Made by a program: the position numbers and the translations under genes
Assembly: GCA_019671135.1 (NCBI GenBank)
Contig: JAHRHY010000002.1
Coordinates: 3,115,501-3,179,500, forward strand
Direction of reading: 5' to 3'
Source of the DNA: Linnemannia hyalina
Lineage: Eukaryota; Mortierellomycota; Mortierellomycetes; Mortierellales; Mortierellaceae
Length of the DNA: 64,000 bases
Shown: positions 47,681 to 58,381 of the stretch, one piece after another
Numbering within the stretch: position 1 is the first letter of the stretch
Layout: each line of letters begins with the position of its first letter
Notes under the pieces: generated by a model
Database searches by the model: none
The model's input: only the letters and a program-made list of their open reading frames with translations
Told to the model about the DNA's origin: nothing

Positions 47681-48783
47681 ATGGGGGTCCTTAAGCTTTG
47701 GCCGTTTACCAAAGAACAAGGATACATTGCGCCCATCAGAGCATTTCCTACCATCCCTCCACCAAACACTCAGTATCACATTGACATTCTTGGCTCTTTC
47801 TTTTCAGTCATTCGCCGCTGTTTCCTCCACCCAAATACGACAGTCGCATGTGTCAAGTTTGAACAGCATTTGATCTCCCGTCTATTCCCCAAGTCAACAA
47901 CAATCCTTCACATGGACGGACCTTCTCCTGTTGAAAAGAACGCCACCAACATAAACCGACAATCAAAACGCGACAAAGCTCTCACCAAAGGCAACCAACT
48001 TTTGACCATAATAGAGGAGACTCTCAACAACCACGGAAAATTAAGGAAGCAACAGTTCAAGACCCTCAACAAGGCCATTGTCGATTCCTTCTATCTTACC
48101 CATGAGCTTCGACAAGCTCTTGTCCAACACCTTCGCGCAAGTGGCTGGATCGTCTGTGGTTGCCGCTCAGAAGCCGACACCTGCATCGGATCCAGTTACA
48201 AACAGGACGACGTCGTCATCACCCGTGACAGTGACGCGCTAGTTTACAGCAACATCAACACCATCTGGAGACCTTTCGGTCGTGACCGATACCTTGTCTA
48301 CCATGTCTCTGACCTGTTACGCCAACTTGAGCTTTCAAGAACAGGACTGACCACTCTTGGAATTGTCACTCAGAACGATTACGGCAAGGGTGTCCACAAG
48401 ATGGGAGTCAAGGGAAACTTCAAGGTCATTCGGGCTCTGGAGACAGAAGGTAAGGCGAAATATATATACTCTTTTGTTTTAGTTCCTTGTTCATTTTCAA
48501 CTCACATTTCCTTGCCTTTTTTTTGCTTTTTTGCTTAGACACGTTAAAAAATGCGAGTGTCCAAGAGCTTGTTGATGCCTATTTGGAGAACACTACCGTG
48601 TCTAGCAAGCACCCTATTGAGAGAATCTTCGACTCGGCTCTTCAGATATTCACTCTCCAACAATTCACGCCTCTGACCCTACCCCACATTCAGAATCCCA
48701 TTAACGAGCTACAGGAGATGACCCAAAGGCTGGCAGACAATTCGCTTGCGCCTCAAAATCAGCCGAAAAACATCAAAGTATAG
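47681..48783 (+). CDS. FEN1/XPG-type structure-specific nuclease domain, mobile-element associated
   Basis: Exons 47681-48449 and 48539-48783 join to 337 codons. It begins MGVLKLWPFTKEQGY, as XPG N-domains do. Acidic residues fall at the positions of the FEN1 metal sites: Asp35 (HIDILGSF), Asp79 (LHMDG), Glu164 and Asp166 (SEADTC), Asp183 and Asp185 (TRDSDAL), and Asp233 (QNDYGKG), followed by a helix-hairpin-helix-like GVHKMGVKGNFKVI. All seven are present, one as Asp instead of Glu. Host FEN1 differs: it has a long arch/helical clamp and a PCNA tail, neither of which is obvious here. The frame ends at a TAG and continues open after it for 60 codons, so the stop could be a mutation or part of an unrecognised splice acceptor (AAGTATAG). 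The nuclease and the RuvC-like part that follows may once have been one protein. Expression is unknown. Confidence 0.65.
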
Positions 48784-50008
48784 GCTGAAATGATAATGAA
48801 CAAAGCTAGATGTCTTCATGGCAAAAATAGGCTCTTTTTTAACAGCTCGGTTGATGGATACCCATCATTCTTAGATCGGCCACTGGTGGTCAAGAAGGAG
48901 AATGAACTACAAATTTCATTCGATACTCTACTGTCAACTGTCCTCCAAGTCAGCTACCTCAACCTCACACCTCGGGACGGCCATACAGGTATCAGGAGCG
49001 CTACGCGGTCAAGACGAGATCACGTCTCATCTCACACGAGAAGCCCGATATATTCAAGCAGTACGTCTGGAAGCTTCCAAAAGAGAATGCCGAGTCAGCC
49101 AAAAACCCCAACAGCACCACCAGTACCGGCACCAGTACCGAGGCAGGACCCAATACCGAGGCAGGCCCCAGCACCAACGTCGGCGCCACCAGCCCCCGAC
49201 CGAGAAAGAAACAAAAGTCTACCCCCAAAAAAGATCAACCTGCAGCGGATAAGATGACCAAGTTTCAGCTCGTCAAAGCCATGCAACGTGAACACCCTCT
49301 TCGAACCTTGGACATTGGAACCCTGAAGGCGAATACATCTCGAGCACTAAAGAAGGAGATTCCTTACGACGCGGAATTACAGCAAAAGCTCCAGCATGCG
49401 ATCACCACATGTCTCTCGGACATCTCTAAACTCGCTTCGAGAACGAAACGTCGTTGTCAACAGGCAGTCGGTCAATACCTCGAAAACCTCTCTGTCGATC
49501 ACCTTGACGAGGTCGACAGAACCATTTTCAGCTACTTAACCCCTTACTTCTCGGTCCAGGAGATCGAGGAGGCCAAAAACGGCATCACCCCGAACCCAGA
49601 AGAGAAGCCATCTGACAACAAGAACAACCCTCAGGCAAGCATCGACAACAAGAACTCTCCAGAAGCATTTTTCTTATCGCTTCTGGTTGCCATCTACAAG
49701 GCTAGCGCTCCTCAGAAAACAAAGAATGCGTGTGCATCTGCGGCTGTGGGCTTGTTCTTACACAAAGCCAAAGACTATTTGCCACCGAAAACTGGCAGTG
49801 GTAGGTTTGACTCTCTTGTAATTGTGGCAGCAATGTGACCTGTTGTAAGACCAACTCTTTAACCATTCTCCTCTCCATTTCTTATTTACATGCACTGCTT
49901 GCAGAACCTTACAACAACTCCTCAGTCTTTCTCCCGTCCACAGCGATACAACTCGCAACTGAGTACCAAAATCATTTCAAGAATGGCTCGTTTGATCTTT
50001 GCAAAAAG
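48784..50008 (+). pseudogene. Middle part of the composite element (linker and helical region), frameshifted
   Basis: Directly after the XPG part the same frame stays open (SSVDGYPSFLDRPLVV, NELQISFDTLLSTVL) until a frame change near 48975. From there RPYRYQERYAVKTRSRLISH, a Pro/Thr/Gly-rich repeat and KKQKSTPKKDQPAADK lead into MTKFQLVKAMQREHPLRTLD at 49254 and a long helical region to 49800. A good intron (49801-49904) joins EPYNNSSVFLPSTAIQLATE up to 50008. The parts read as one protein whose frame has been broken once or twice. No domain is recognised in this stretch; in size and position it would separate the XPG nuclease from the RuvC-like region. Confidence 0.5.
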
Positions 50009-50097
50009 GTAATAACAATTGGAATGGTTCAAACCCCTGTTTACAAGAAACGCGCCTGACATTATTTTGTTTTTTATCTGTTCTTTTCCGCTACAGA

Positions 50098-51160
50098 TTC
50101 AGCAGCAGAAGAAGAAGGGACTCTTGCCCGAGAGCGCTCCAGATCATTTCAATCCAGACAAGGCCCCAACGGAGAACTTCATCATTCTGAACAGGACGAT
50201 CGGAAGAAGCTGGCGATTATCACCAATGTCACCCGTGGAAGAAAGTTCATCAATCTCTCAGAGGATGAGCTGGTCAGGATCTTCTGGCCGGACGTGACCC
50301 TACGGAAACAACTACAGAGTTACGCCCATCCAACTCTCCCATCTTTCACCGACCCCACCCGTATTCCTCAGAAGGATGTTGTTGGTTGGCTCAAAAACCT
50401 CGACCCAGGTGAGCTGATCAACAGGCTTTTGACCGATATTGGAAGATTTACAGAGGATGAGAGGAGGAAACGGAAGGACTGGTCACGATCCGCGCACCGT
50501 ATGTCGGTCGGTGATATGACTGTTCACATCTCCAACATTCAGGACAAAGATTTTAATCTCAAGGCTTCGTATTCGAGTAAGGGCTATGCTCTCCGAGGAT
50601 CGATCAAAACGGACGGGTATCGGATCCAGTTGCTCGCCTTCAAATTGAATGAACTCAGTTGTGTCAAGTACCGACGATTGAGTGAGGACAAGCTACCAGA
50701 CCCACTAATATCGACGCTTGGAGGCACCGACCACTACCTCACGGAGATTCGTAACGTGGTCAAGACAACGGAGGACGTCAAGCGGATCTGAGATTGTGAC
50801 CCGAAGGAAATCAAGATTCTCGCGATTGACTTAGGGCAGGCATTTGTCGTTGGCGCCAGTGCCTTCTTACCCTCGTCCGCATCGGCCACTCCAACTGATG
50901 AAAAGGAGCAAGGAGCCATCACCGAGATCGATCTACCCTTGCCAACTCAGTTCCACAACCTCAGAAGGCCGTCTACCAGCCAACGTTTAAGCACAGACGA
51001 TGGCTCGAACAGAGGAAGGGACGTGCAGTCGAGGGCACGGAATTAATTGCTCACAAGGAGACCAACTTGCCGTCGCTCCATGGACCAGAAGCGTCGATCG
51101 CCGAATATGTCAACCAGCCCAGGGTTGTGGAGACGGATCTCGAGACATTTTACAACAATG
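50098..51160 (+). pseudogene. TnpB/Fanzor-like RuvC region, truncated and broken
   Basis: The exon begins at 50098 after an intron. A frame change near 50150-50210 leads into KLAIITNVTRGRKFINLSED, then a helical stretch, then GYALRGSIKTDGYRIQLLAF, a beta segment of the kind that precedes RuvC-I in TnpB and Fanzor proteins (TDG motif). An in-frame TGA at 50789-50791 (where a Trp codon would fit) interrupts just before KILAIDLGQAFVVGAS, whose Asp matches the first RuvC catalytic Asp. A second frame change near 50965 continues as AVYQPTFKHRRWLEQRKG and HGPEASIAEYVN, ending about 51160. RuvC-II, the zinc finger and RuvC-III are absent, so this copy cannot be an active RuvC nuclease. Assignment rests on motif pattern and order, without a database search. 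Confidence 0.45.
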
Positions 51161-52172
51161 TCACTCCAAGCTCTAACCCTACACCTTTTGGTTTGCTTTA
51201 TTACGGTCTAGTCAACTTTGTGATTACCAAGGCCTTGCTGGTATCCGTGTTGCCTGAAGATATTTCAAGTGATGTTGTCAAATACATCTTTCCGGATGCG
51301 AAGCCATCATGCATCTCGCCCTCGGAACAGAATTTTGGGGCGCAGTTGTGTGCACAGTCAGCAACGTGCGACTTTGTGACCACTCAGGAATGGTTTAAAG
51401 AGGACCAGGCGATCAGGAACTCGATGGTACACCGTGCTGTGTCCAATTTCTTCAGCGAGGCTAGCCTATGGGCTCACACAAACTGGTATCAGCTAGGGGG
51501 AGGCAATAACGAGGATACATTCACAAGCGCCCTCTTGGAACCCATTCTTGCCGCGGCATTCGGCATGTTTGCTGGTTCTACGTTTCGATGGTAAGTATCG
51601 GTTTAATAGGTTTATACACTAATGACACTCATGATCATTGTGAATGTGTCATTTTTATAGATCACGTGATCCTCCGTGTCATGGCAAGATGAACCTTGAC
51701 TCCATTCTGGAGTTTCCACATCAGAGGATATGAGAAAAGACTACAAGAAGCTGGTCGTCATGGGCAAGAAGGTCGTCGACGGTCTCTTTCAAGATGGGTT
51801 ATCTACCCCTGTCATTCTGATTCACGGACAAGGCATGGAAATTGATGTCTACAGCATCAGTCTATGCTCGGAGGCATTTTACCCGCTGACAAGTCTGGGG
51901 AAGTTTAGGCTAGTGTCGAGCCCATACGAGTTTGGACTATTGCTTGGGTTGGGGCCTCTCATTTCTGCGCAGGTAATCAATCAAATGGACCAAAATGAAA
52001 AAAGATGCACTTGGACAGAACCGAAACTTACTCTCACCTTTCTTATGATGACTTAGGCGACGGCGACCTCTTCATACAATCTTCTCAAGGAGGGTAAGCG
52101 CGTCAGGACAGATGAAGTGTGGATGCGTAGAACATTTGATGTGAAAGGCGTGACGGTACCATCCATACTCTA
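51161..52172 (+). pseudogene. Relic of an unidentified fungal repeat-family protein
   Basis: It is contiguous with the preceding RuvC-like frame to 51590 but different in texture: TPFGLLYYGLVNFVITKALL, then WFKEDQAIRNSMVHRAVSNF, ALLEPILAAAFGMF. A donor (GTAAGT at 51591) and acceptor (ATAG at 51660) would join to an exon that starts with a stop in phase. After 51728 an open frame gives EDMRKDYKKLVVMGKKVVDG, GQGMEIDVYSISLCSEAFYP and ends at a donor near 51973. A last exon (52057-52172) gives KEGKRVRTDEVWMRRTFDVK. The ordered introns show it was a gene once. I do not recognise the family; an uncharacterised lineage-specific multicopy protein is likely. The join at about 51160 looks like a deletion or insertion scar. 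Confidence 0.4.
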
Positions 52173-52232
52173 GGTCTCCTACGCATTCGTGTGAATGTAT
52201 CCCTCTAACCGCGACTATCAAATCTACAAACA

Positions 52233-52650
52233 ATGTGCTATATTCCAATGTGCTACACTCGTGTGCCTGAACTTATTGAGTTGGATGCCAAACAGTTCCG
52301 GAACTTGTTAGCTGAACAAGTACAACACGCTCTTAATACCACAGCTGAGATTGATGAGATTTTCGACTTGCTCTGTACTCACAGCCTTCATGTCTCACAG
52401 GAAACAAGGTATGTGTTTTGTCTTACCGTCAGCGTGTTGGGGTGGTATTTTCTCTTTTCTGTTTATTCATATTTCTGCCAGCGCTGTAGAACTTGCTTTG
52501 TCTTGTCTACGCTCTATGGGACAGCCATTGGGCGCCAATGGATGGTGGATCGTGCGCGACATTAGATGGTGTATTGGGTCAGCCATTGGGCATCAATGCT
52601 CATCTGTGTCGGGGTGTTATTCTCAAGGGTATTGTGGACGGGACTTGTGA
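52233..52650 (+). CDS. Possible small two-exon gene, unknown
   Basis: ATG at 52233, exons 52233-52408 and 52482-52650 join to 114 codons with a good donor (GTATGT) and acceptor (TGCCAG). The first half is helical (ELIELDAKQFRNLLAEQVQH); the end is Cys/Gly-rich and includes an imperfect 24-bp direct repeat (52517-52540 and 52575-52598, differing at three bases). It sits between two relics, so it may itself be part of one. Confidence 0.25.
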
Positions 52651-52859
52651 ATGCAACAGTGGATTCTAACAAACACTTACTTTGAGTTGCTCAATTGAGC
52701 ATTCACTGTAGGACTGGCCTACCATTCTACCATATGAACCGGGTCAAAACAAGTGCGTTGATTGTGATCTCCAGAAATCTCTGAGCGGACTCCTCATTCC
52801 CTTACCCTTTTCTCTCTCTTTTGACTGACCCATGAACTCTTATTCCTTTCTTCACAGCC

Positions 52860-53796
52860 TCTCGGCTCCCATCCCTCGACCACCATCTCTCAAGACCACC
52901 ATTACACAAGCAGGATTGCCGGACTCGTCCACCTTTTTTTGGCCTCTCCTCTTGACTGGTGGTTTCCTTCTACCAACAGTACCAGCACCCCTCTCTTGCC
53001 CAAGATTGGTGATTTATTTTCTCTGGAAGTTGACGACCAAGACAAGTACCGGGCGACTCACAAACCCAAGCTGGCAGCCAAGCTACAACGCGCAAGAGAT
53101 GACCTATTCACACAGCTTTCTCACACCAAGTCCCGGCGGATGTCGTCGGCCTACGTGACGGCGGCTCAGTCTCCACCTATGAGTACAAGTGGGGACAGTG
53201 TGGCCAAGAGGGTTCTGTCACTTGTCCTCTTTACTTCCGGCAAGACCACTGTGACCTTTTCGACGGCGACAACCAAACACCTTCGTCACTTTGTCTCTCT
53301 CTCCGTAGGCCCTGAACCCCCACCGCTCACGTCGTCTTTTTGCCCCGAGATCGGCTCCAAGTCCTGCTGGCGTAAGTTCTGGCGCGCCAAGTTTCCTCAC
53401 CGCGCCTGAACCTTTTGGCGGCGTTACAAGCAGGACATCCTCCCTTGCGGCACATTGCGTGCGCGCAGGTGGGGCCAAGATCCGAAATGTGATATGGATG
53501 GTTGCACAGAGCCGACGGCGGACAGGTATCACTATATCATTCTCTGCGACAGCAAGTATTGGACATGGCAATTCATCCTCGAGAAGCACACGGACAAGCC
53601 CCTCTGGTCTGACCAAGATCTATGCTCTCTCCTGTCCTTTACACCCCCCAAATTCTGTATTCACCCTAGATACATCTCCCTTCCTCAAGAGAAGGTTGTT
53701 AGCTGTTTGCACACCCAAAAGGCAGCACGCCAGCAGTTCCACCACCAACTATCTCAATCCTGGAACGACACTTCCGACACATCACCAAGGAAGTAA
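52860..53796 (+). mobile_element. 3' end of a non-LTR retrotransposon ORF (zinc-binding tail), inactive
   Basis: From 52939 one frame reads SPLDWWFPSTNS, IGDLFSLEVDDQDKYRATHK, then a Lys/Arg-rich helix, then CWRKFWRAKFPHRA, a TGA at 53407-53409, and continues in the same frame: TFWRRYKQDILPCGTLRARR, then the zinc-knuckle pattern KCDMDGCTEPTADRYHYIIL followed by Cys and Trp residues. W.kfW....hR...WwR then C-x-C-x-H-x-C is the C-terminal signature (zf-RVT type) of LINE-like reverse-transcriptase ORFs. The reverse transcriptase itself is missing, as usual for 5'-truncated copies. An A7 stretch with AATAAA follows at about 53846-53856, possibly the old 3' end. No target-site duplication was identified. 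Confidence 0.65.
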
Positions 53797-54542
53797 CTAC
53801 TGTCATCGCCCAGAACGATTATCTCTCTTCACCCTTTGTCGTGATAAAAAAATAAACTTTTCCCTCCTGAAGAATACCTTGAAGATTCTTCGGTTTAAAG
53901 ACTGATTTATTTGGCTGGTTCTTTTCTGGTCCGTCAATACCACCCCTCTCTTCCCCTGTGTGCGATCGCAAAGAAGTACCACAAAGTAGTAGTTTAGTAA
54001 TCACATCTGTTGCGCTACCCTTAAATAACGCACCGGAGTGAATAGCTGACGAGGTGGTTGGTTCAGAGCTTCATGCCTTCTGATGAGAAAATGGTGGCGC
54101 ATGATCATTAAGGGTCGCAAAGAGAGAGATTGGATATGACAGCCCACACATCAGGCATGATATGAGTGACGCGTTGCTTGGCTGGTACATATACTCTCCA
54201 CATACGATTCTTTCTTGCTCCTTCTCGCCTCTTCTCTCTCTCTTCTCACTCTGTCACTCTCTCTCTTTCCCTCTCTCTCACTTCCCCCTTCGCACACACT
54301 CTTTTTATTACAGCCATCAACTTTCTTCTAAGCAACTCAAAACAAGCCAACTGATAACAACATCAACAACACTCAACCAACACTCAATAACAACAAACCA
54401 AGCCAAACCAGATCAAGAACTCCACTCATCCATCTACACCATCAAAACAACCATCTGTTGATCCAACACACCCCTTTTATTTCACTCTCCCTTCTTTCTC
54501 TTTTCTACTCCATCACTAACCCCTCAAACCAACACTCATCCC
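53797..54542 (+). promoter_or_regulatory. Promoter and long CT-rich leader of the Dhh1-like gene
   Basis: TACATATA near 54186 precedes a (CT)n-rich stretch at 54230-54310 and a CAA/ACA-rich unstructured leader at 54340-54460. A 300-nt leader is typical of well-translated genes. The left edge adjoins the retrotransposon fragment. Confidence 0.45.
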
Positions 54543-56494
54543 ATGGCCGCCAACCAGCAACAGCAACTGGCGTAAGTGTCCTCTCTTTTGCTTATAATCG
54601 TCCATGTAAAATTGCACCGATGAGGACCACACTTCTCACACATACACACACTTCTCACACATACACACACACTCTCTCTCTTTCTCTCTCTCTCGCTCTC
54701 TCTCGCTCTCTCTCCGCCCCTCAATATAGGCACGACAATGACAGCTGGAAGAAGCAGCTGAACCTCCCAACAAAGGATACTCGCCCCCAGACCGAGGTAA
54801 ACAGCAATAAGATTGCAATGCAATATATATCACACAAAGAGATAACAAGACTAACATGAGTGCACTTTTCAAATGGGACTTGTAGGATGTCACAGCCACC
54901 AAGGGCAACGAGTTCGAGGACTACTTTCTCAAGCGCGAGCTCTTGATGGGCATCTTTGAGGCTGGATTTGAACGTCCATCCCCTATCCAGGAAGAGTCCA
55001 TACCCATTGCCCTCGCAGGCCGAGATATCCTTGCCAGAGCCAAAAACGGCACAGGAAAGACCGCCGCCTTCCTTATCCCCACCCTCGAAAAGGTCAATGT
55101 CAAAAAGAACACCGTCCAAGCTCTCCTCCTCGTACCAACTCGTGAGTTGGCTCTCCAAACAGCTCAGGTCTGCAAGACTCTCGGTAAACATATGGGCGTC
55201 CAGGTCATGGTCACAACCGGAGGCACCACACTCAAGGACGATATCATGCGTCTCAGCGAAACTGTTCACATCATTGTCGGAACCCCCGGACGTATCCTCG
55301 ACCTTGCAGGAAAAGGCGTTGCCAACTTTAGCGCATGCACGACCTTTGTCATGGATGAGGCCGATAAGCTTCTCAGCCCCGAGTTCACACCCATTGTCGA
55401 GCAGTTGCTCACCTATTTCCCCAAGGAACGACAGGTTATGTTGTACAGTGCAACCTTCCCCATGATCGTCAAGACCTTTAAGGTATGTCAATTTTTTTTT
55501 CGCTGGAGTTCAGCGAGTTGTGGAAGCGAGGCACCACCTCATGTGGTGGGAACAGAGGCCTAACTTTTTTGGTTTCGAAATGTTTTACACTAGGACAAGC
55601 ACATGGTCAAGCCTTACGAGATCAACTTGATGGACGAGCTGACCCTTCGCGGTGTGACGCAGTACTACGCCTTCGTCGAGGAGCGCCAGAAAGTGCACTG
55701 CCTTAACACACTTTTCTCCAAGGTATGAAAAGCGCTTCGATATAACTACATCCACGATTGACCCAAACTATTGAAGCTATAGACACATGAGTCTACACAT
55801 TTGACTAACCATTCCGCCTCCATACTTTTCTTGATGCGAACAGCTTCAAATCAACCAGTCTATTATTTTCTGCAACTCGACTAACCGCGTGGAACTGTTG
55901 GCCAAAAAGATCACCGAGCTCGGATACTCTTGCTTCTACTCCCACGCAAAGATGCTCCAGTCACACCGTAACCGCGTTTTCCACGATTTCAGGAATGGTG
56001 TCTGCCGCAACTTGGTCTGCTCAGATCTTCTGACTCGTGGTATTGATATCCAGGCCGTCAACGTCGTCATCAACTTTGATTTCCCTAAGAACGCCGAGAC
56101 CTATCTTCATCGTATCGGTCGTAGTGGTCGTTTTGGTCACTTGGGTCTTGCTATCAACCTGATCACCTACGAGGATCGCTTCAACCTGTACAAGATCGAG
56201 CAGGAACTCGGTACAGAGATCCAGGCTATCCCTCCTGTGATTGACACGCGTCTCTACGTCGCCCCCTCTTCCCTGGACGATCAACAGCAGAGGCAGCAGA
56301 TTGATCATCAGGAGCAACAGCGACTGATACACCAGAAGCAGCAATTACAGCAGCAGATGCACCAACAGCACCAGCCGCAGTATCAGCAGCAAATGATGCC
56401 TCAGCAACACTATCCTCAGCAACAGATCCACCCCAACCACCAACAGATCCAGCAGCATCACCAACAGCGACCCCAACAATACCAGCGCCGTTAA
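54543..56494 (+). CDS. DHH1: DEAD-box RNA helicase Dhh1/DDX6 (P-body mRNA decay factor)
   Basis: Exons 54543-54571, 54730-54796, 54886-55482, 55594-55722 and 55844-56494 join to 490 codons. It begins with a short Gln stretch, then [20 protein letters not shown], diagnostic of this subfamily. All helicase motifs are seen: Q motif [11 protein letters not shown], motif [11 protein letters not shown], Ia PTRELA, Ib [40 protein letters not shown] and [12 protein letters not shown]. The C-terminus after TRLYVAP is about 70 residues of Gln/His, a low-complexity tail that in Dhh1 helps condensation. The enzyme represses translation and promotes decapping in the cytoplasm. Intron 1 (54572-54729) carries CA and CT microsatellites. 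It is followed by a convergent gene. Confidence 0.96.
54640..54716 (+). repeat. CA/CT microsatellite tract in Dhh1 intron 1
   Basis: A duplicated ACTTCTCACACATACACACAC block is followed by (CT)n interrupted by G. It occupies half of the intron and serves as its pyrimidine tract. Confidence 0.8.
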
Positions 56495-57137
56495 AGCACG
56501 ATCATCCGTGCCGGGCCAGCTTTGTCTTTCTTTCTCTTTTTCATTTTGTTGCTGTCACTTCATATCAATGACTCCCTTTCTCTTTTTCCTTTTCTTTTCT
56601 CAGTTTCCACTCTCTTTCTTTTCTTTTCTTTTCTTTTCCTTTCTTTTCTTTTTTATGGTTTCTTGTACAAATTACTACGTTTTTTTAATCTACTTTTACG
56701 CGGGAAGTTTGCTTTCTCTGTACAACATCGATTTTCAAAACGACACGGGGTTCTTTTTCTTTTCTGGGTACATTAGTTGGAGGGTACGCAAGTGAACGAC
56801 GACACTTGACGAGGGTAAATCGGGGAACGAGGCCTGCCAGGAGCATCTAACCTGGCTTTTTTTTTTCTTTTTTTTTTCATTTCTTTTCTTTTTTTCTTCT
56901 TTTTTTCTTTTTCAAAAGACCTCTTTCTTTTTTCTTTTTTTTCTTTCATTTTCTGTTGCCAGCCAGTGTTTACGATCCTTGAACACCGCTTAGTTCTAGC
57001 ATAATAAGAATCATCTCCAACGGACCTTCATAATTGGAGAACACCAGAAACACGCCATCCCTCAATGTCACGCAATTCTCTTTGATGATATTTTATTATT
57101 ATGATCTCTGTGCACAAAGAAACGAGAGACTTTGCAT
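56495..57137. terminator. T-rich spacer between convergent Dhh1 and Rrp42 genes
   Basis: 640 bp, of which 56520-56660 and 56850-56960 are almost pure T/C on the + strand, including tandem TTTTC pentamers at about 56612-56652. Both 3' ends are expected here. The U/C-rich RNA could act in 3'-end formation of Dhh1. No gene is seen. Confidence 0.4.
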
Positions 57138-58381
57138 CTACTGAGCAAAGAAACCCAACTTGACCACAGGTTGGCCATTCTGTCTCTTGATAGTATCTGC
57201 CTCTGCCTCTGCCTTGATCTTTGCGTCCAATTGCTTGATCAAGGTTTGTCCAAGAGTCTTTCCGAACTGGATCATCTCCAACAACAGACTGGGCTCGATT
57301 CCGCCATCCTGACCCTTTTGCAATCCACAGAGCTCTCCTGAACGGTTGACAGCCACCACCAGCTTGGCCTCTGTACACAGTTCTTCCAATGGCGAAGCAT
57401 CCACAATATGACGAGCCCCAATCTGTTTTCCATACGTTTAAGCAATATTACGTGGATTAAAGTTAGTATTCTTGCAAGAGCGTCGAACGCCATGAAAGAA
57501 AAAATAATGGCCAAAATGAATTCCTAGAGACGACGTGATACCTTGTTCAAAGTGATGCAAATGGGCATATCTTCCCGCCCCTCAACAACCTCAGTATCCT
57601 CGGCATCATCCAGAACCTCAAAGTCAAAGTTTCCATCGCCCAAATCCTGGACCTCGGTCTTGGGAATCCTGGTATCAAAAATAGCGGCACGGGTGCCCAT
57701 AAAGACGGCATCGACCAAGTTTCCACCGTAATCCAGAACCAGTGCATCGACGTAAAGGATCCAGCACTGTTCGCCAGGGATGATGCAGAGTTTCGACAGG
57801 TTGATTCCTCCTGCTCCGTTGTTATTTGGTGCTCCTGTTGATGACGGTGTTGTGGATGATGGTGTGGATAATGTGGTGGTGTTGTGGGAGAGGAAGCGGG
57901 TCATCATTTGTGTGAGTTCGTTGTTGAGTTCGTCAGCGCCTCGTCCTTCGAACTGCTGCGACGCGCTTGGAGCACTATTTTTGGCCCAAGATGATTTGAA
58001 TACGTTTGTTAGATCCAAATGTAGGACATGATCCACGGTTTCCAAACAGACGCAACAAAAACGCGCGAAAAGTGAACTTCTCTGAATCCATAAGAAGAAG
58101 CGCTTAATGTACCATTCCACGTTGCAGATGATTTGTCCTTTGTCAGCGCCCTCTCCAGTCTCGGGGTCGACCAGGACGGGTCCAATATCAGCCTTGACAC
58201 TGACGAGGACATCAGTGCCTCCTGCAAGGCGGACACGAGCAGAGCCGCTGGTCTGGGAGATAACGCCGGTCTCGAGGATGACCTCACGGTAGTCTGGTCT
58301 TTGGCGTCCGTCGGCTCGGATGTTGCATTCGATTCCTTTGAGGATGTAGTCGCGCTCTGAGGGCGAGATTAGGCTGGGCAT
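57138..58381 (-). CDS. RRP42: Exosome ring subunit Rrp42 (EXOSC7)
   Basis: Exons on the - strand 58381-58113, 57974-57542 and 57422-57138 join to 328 codons. RNase PH-type fold landmarks follow human EXOSC7 in order: SERDYILKGIECNIRADGR, the strand TSGSARVRLAGGTDVLVSVK, FEGRGADELNNEL, CIIPGEQCWILYVDALVLD and GGNLVDAVFMGTRAAIFDTR, then ending QPVVKLGFFAQ. The subunit is part of the catalytically inert hexameric ring of the RNA exosome in nucleus and cytoplasm. A Ser/Thr/Asn-rich insert of about 25 residues near 120-145 makes it longer than the human protein (291). The start MPSLISPSERDYI was preferred to an upstream in-frame ATG because the leader there is CT-rich and Ser/Phe-coding. Confidence 0.94.
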
